Source: Mucidula mucida (Eukaryota > Basidiomycota > Agaricomycetes > Agaricales > Physalacriaceae). Taken from it: a stretch of DNA of 20,668 bases. Numbering within the stretch: position 1 is the first letter of the stretch; every line of letters starts with the position of its first letter. The translations under genes and the position numbers were made by a program. Shown here piece after piece: positions 19,084-20,668 of the stretch. The notes beneath the pieces were generated by a model that was given only the letters and a program-made list of their open reading frames with translations, had not been told where the DNA came from and did no database searches. The DNA is taken from the NCBI GenBank assembly GCA_015501055.1, contig JADNYV010000595.1:1-20668 (forward strand). Direction: 5' to 3'.

Positions 19084-20668
19084 ATGGTGTTCAAGCAGCG
19101 AGTACTGGTAGGCGCCTCTCTGATTAGCATCGCCGGGCTGCTTGGGTCGACCCGTCTGTTCTCGACGCATGCGCGGGCTACACTCTCCAGAATCCTCTGA
19201 CCGAAGGCGCAGTGTTCACTGCGGACCTTGTTCTGGCGGGGAACTGCTCTGTCTTTGGAGCAGATATTGAGCAACTCGCCCTTACAGTCGAATACGAGAC
19301 TGGTGAGTACCGAACTTCATCAAACAGAGCTAGCCCACTGAACGACTCGTAGACAGTAGAATTCATCTCAAAATAACTGACGCGGCTAGTGATCGCTATG
19401 AGGTCCCAGAGTCTGTTCTTCCGCGCCCGAGTCCCAGCGGCAACGCCTCTGCAGAAACTGCCGCGATCCAGTTCAGCTACACCGCGGATCCATTCTCGTT
19501 CTCCATCTACCGCACCGCCACCTCCGAAGTCCTGTTCTCCACCGCGTCTTTCCCGCTCATCTTCGAGGACCAGTACATCCGCGTCAAAACGTCTTTGCCG
19601 CCTAGCCCCAATGTCTACGGCCTGGGAGAGCACACCGATCCGTTCAGGCTCCCCGAGTTCAACACGACCCGCACGCTCTGGTCGCGCGACGCATACGGCG
19701 TCCCGACGGGGACGAACCTGTACGGCAACCACCCAGTCTACTTTGAGCACCGCACGACGGGCACGCATGGCGTGTTTCTGCTCAATTCGAATGGAATGGA
19801 TATCAAGTTGAACGAGACAGAGGAGGACGGCGCGACGCTGGAGTACAATGTGATTGGCGGCGTGGTGGACCTGTACTTTCTTGCAGGTAGCGAGACGAGT
19901 CCGGTTGAGGTGGCGAAGCAGTATGCCGAGGTCGTGGGCCTACCTGCTGAGGTTCCGTACTGGTCGTTTGGGCTCCATCAATGCCGTTTTGGCTACTCTG
20001 GTGCGTTGGTCTGATGTTAACTCGGTCATAAACCAATGTTTTGCATACTTAGACTTTGTGGATGTTGCTGGTGTCATCACCAACTATTCCGAGGCGAACA
20101 TCCCACTGGAGACGATGTGGACGGATATTGATTACATGGACCCGGCGGAGGATCTTTACTGTCGATCCGGATTATTTCCCTATGGACAGGATGCGCGAGA
20201 TTGTGGAATATTTGCATGATCATGATCAACAGTTCAGTTAGTATAGGTTGATGGAAATGATGTGCTATTGCTGAAATGGCGTTTGTAGTTCTTATGACCG
20301 ATCCAGCTGTGGCGCTGGTGGAGGGATATGAGCCATACGACAGAGGCACCAATATGGATGTTTGGCTCAAGCTCCCCGACGGGACAATTTCCATTGGTCT
20401 TGTCTGGCCTGGTATGTCGAACTGCTCCAATATAACTTTTCCTGCGGCTTACTCGTATCTTTTGCTAGGTGTGACTGTGTATCCAGGTATGCCATGGTTG
20501 TGTTCACTTACAAGAGAGACTAATACCTTTAGATTGGTTTCATCCTGATATTCAATCGTGCGTACTGTGTCTTCCTTCAAATTAGGAAGTTCATCCTTGA
20601 TTGTAGGTACTGGAACATCGAGTTCACCATGTTCTATAGCCCTGAAGAAGGGCTCGACATTGGATGGT
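19084..20668 (+). CDS. GH31 alpha-glucosidase, secreted, 5' part, frame interrupted
   Basis: Glycoside hydrolase family 31, releasing glucose from alpha-glucans outside the cell; the gene runs off the window before the catalytic WIDMNEP motif. A signal peptide opens at 19084 ([20 protein letters not shown]). The mature start [14 protein letters not shown] follows in another frame (shift near 19143-19146). After intron 19303-19350 come [60 protein letters not shown] and [12 protein letters not shown]. Next, across intron 19999-20050, are [13 protein letters not shown], then (after one extra C at 20141-20143) [20 protein letters not shown], followed by [29 protein letters not shown] and [18 protein letters not shown] further extra G at 20662-20663 breaks GLDIDG. 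Three single-base shifts in 1.6 kb, at short G or C runs, point to decay or base-calling error. Confidence 0.85.

Noticed and set aside
19178..19768. 196-residue minus-strand open frame
   Set aside because: Arg-rich shadow of the GC-rich GH31 exon on the other strand, with no domain.
1..20668. Transposon ends, LTRs, tRNA, rRNA or CRISPR repeats
   Set aside because: None seen by eye on either strand; a repeat or covariance-model search would be needed to exclude small or degenerate ones.

Overview
The window comes from a filamentous fungus, almost certainly a mushroom-forming basidiomycete (Agaricomycetes). The evidence is the gene content (a protoilludene-type sesquiterpene synthase, mushroom P450 and GST families, a MYND-finger protein, an APSES/ankyrin MBF subunit) and the very dense introns of 44-68 nt with GT...AG ends. 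Exon coordinates were built by hand from reading-frame continuity and splice signals. Family names come from recognising motifs, not from a database search.

Left flank (1-2000, + strand): two decayed genes. The first is an intron-bearing ubiquitin-ribosomal protein eS31 fusion with frameshifts and a stop codon (126-716). The second is a SWIM/RING zinc-finger gene with frameshifts (818-1997).

Block 2200-10250 looks like a small sesquiterpene-type biosynthetic cluster. A terpene synthase (-) and a P450 (+) diverge from a shared 546-bp promoter region. They are followed by a secreted FAD-linked (berberine-bridge-like) oxidase (-), an AsaB/CmcJ-like hydroxylase/desaturase (+) and a glutathione S-transferase (+). 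Three of the five genes are broken in different ways: the synthase has one nonsense codon, the P450 lacks about 120 internal residues and a splice donor, and the AsaB-like gene has one nonsense codon. The oxidase and the GST have intact frames. This is the pattern of a cluster being lost. Both the synthase and the P450 models need an 8-nt microexon; in the P450 it encodes three of the four residues of the ExxR motif.

Block 10230-16000 holds genes with clean frames: a MYND-finger protein (-), an 11-exon seven-transmembrane protein (-), and the U4/U6 snRNP factor PRP4 (+). The right flank (16000-20668, + strand) holds an MBF-type cell-cycle transcription factor and the 5' part of a GH31 alpha-glucosidase. 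Both are recognisable throughout but interrupted by single-base indels.

The indels in the two flanks fall mostly at short homopolymers, so sequencing error is a live alternative to decay for the SWIM/RING, MBF and GH31 genes. The nonsense substitutions and the P450 deletion are not explained that way. I saw no tRNA, rRNA, CRISPR array or recognisable transposon.
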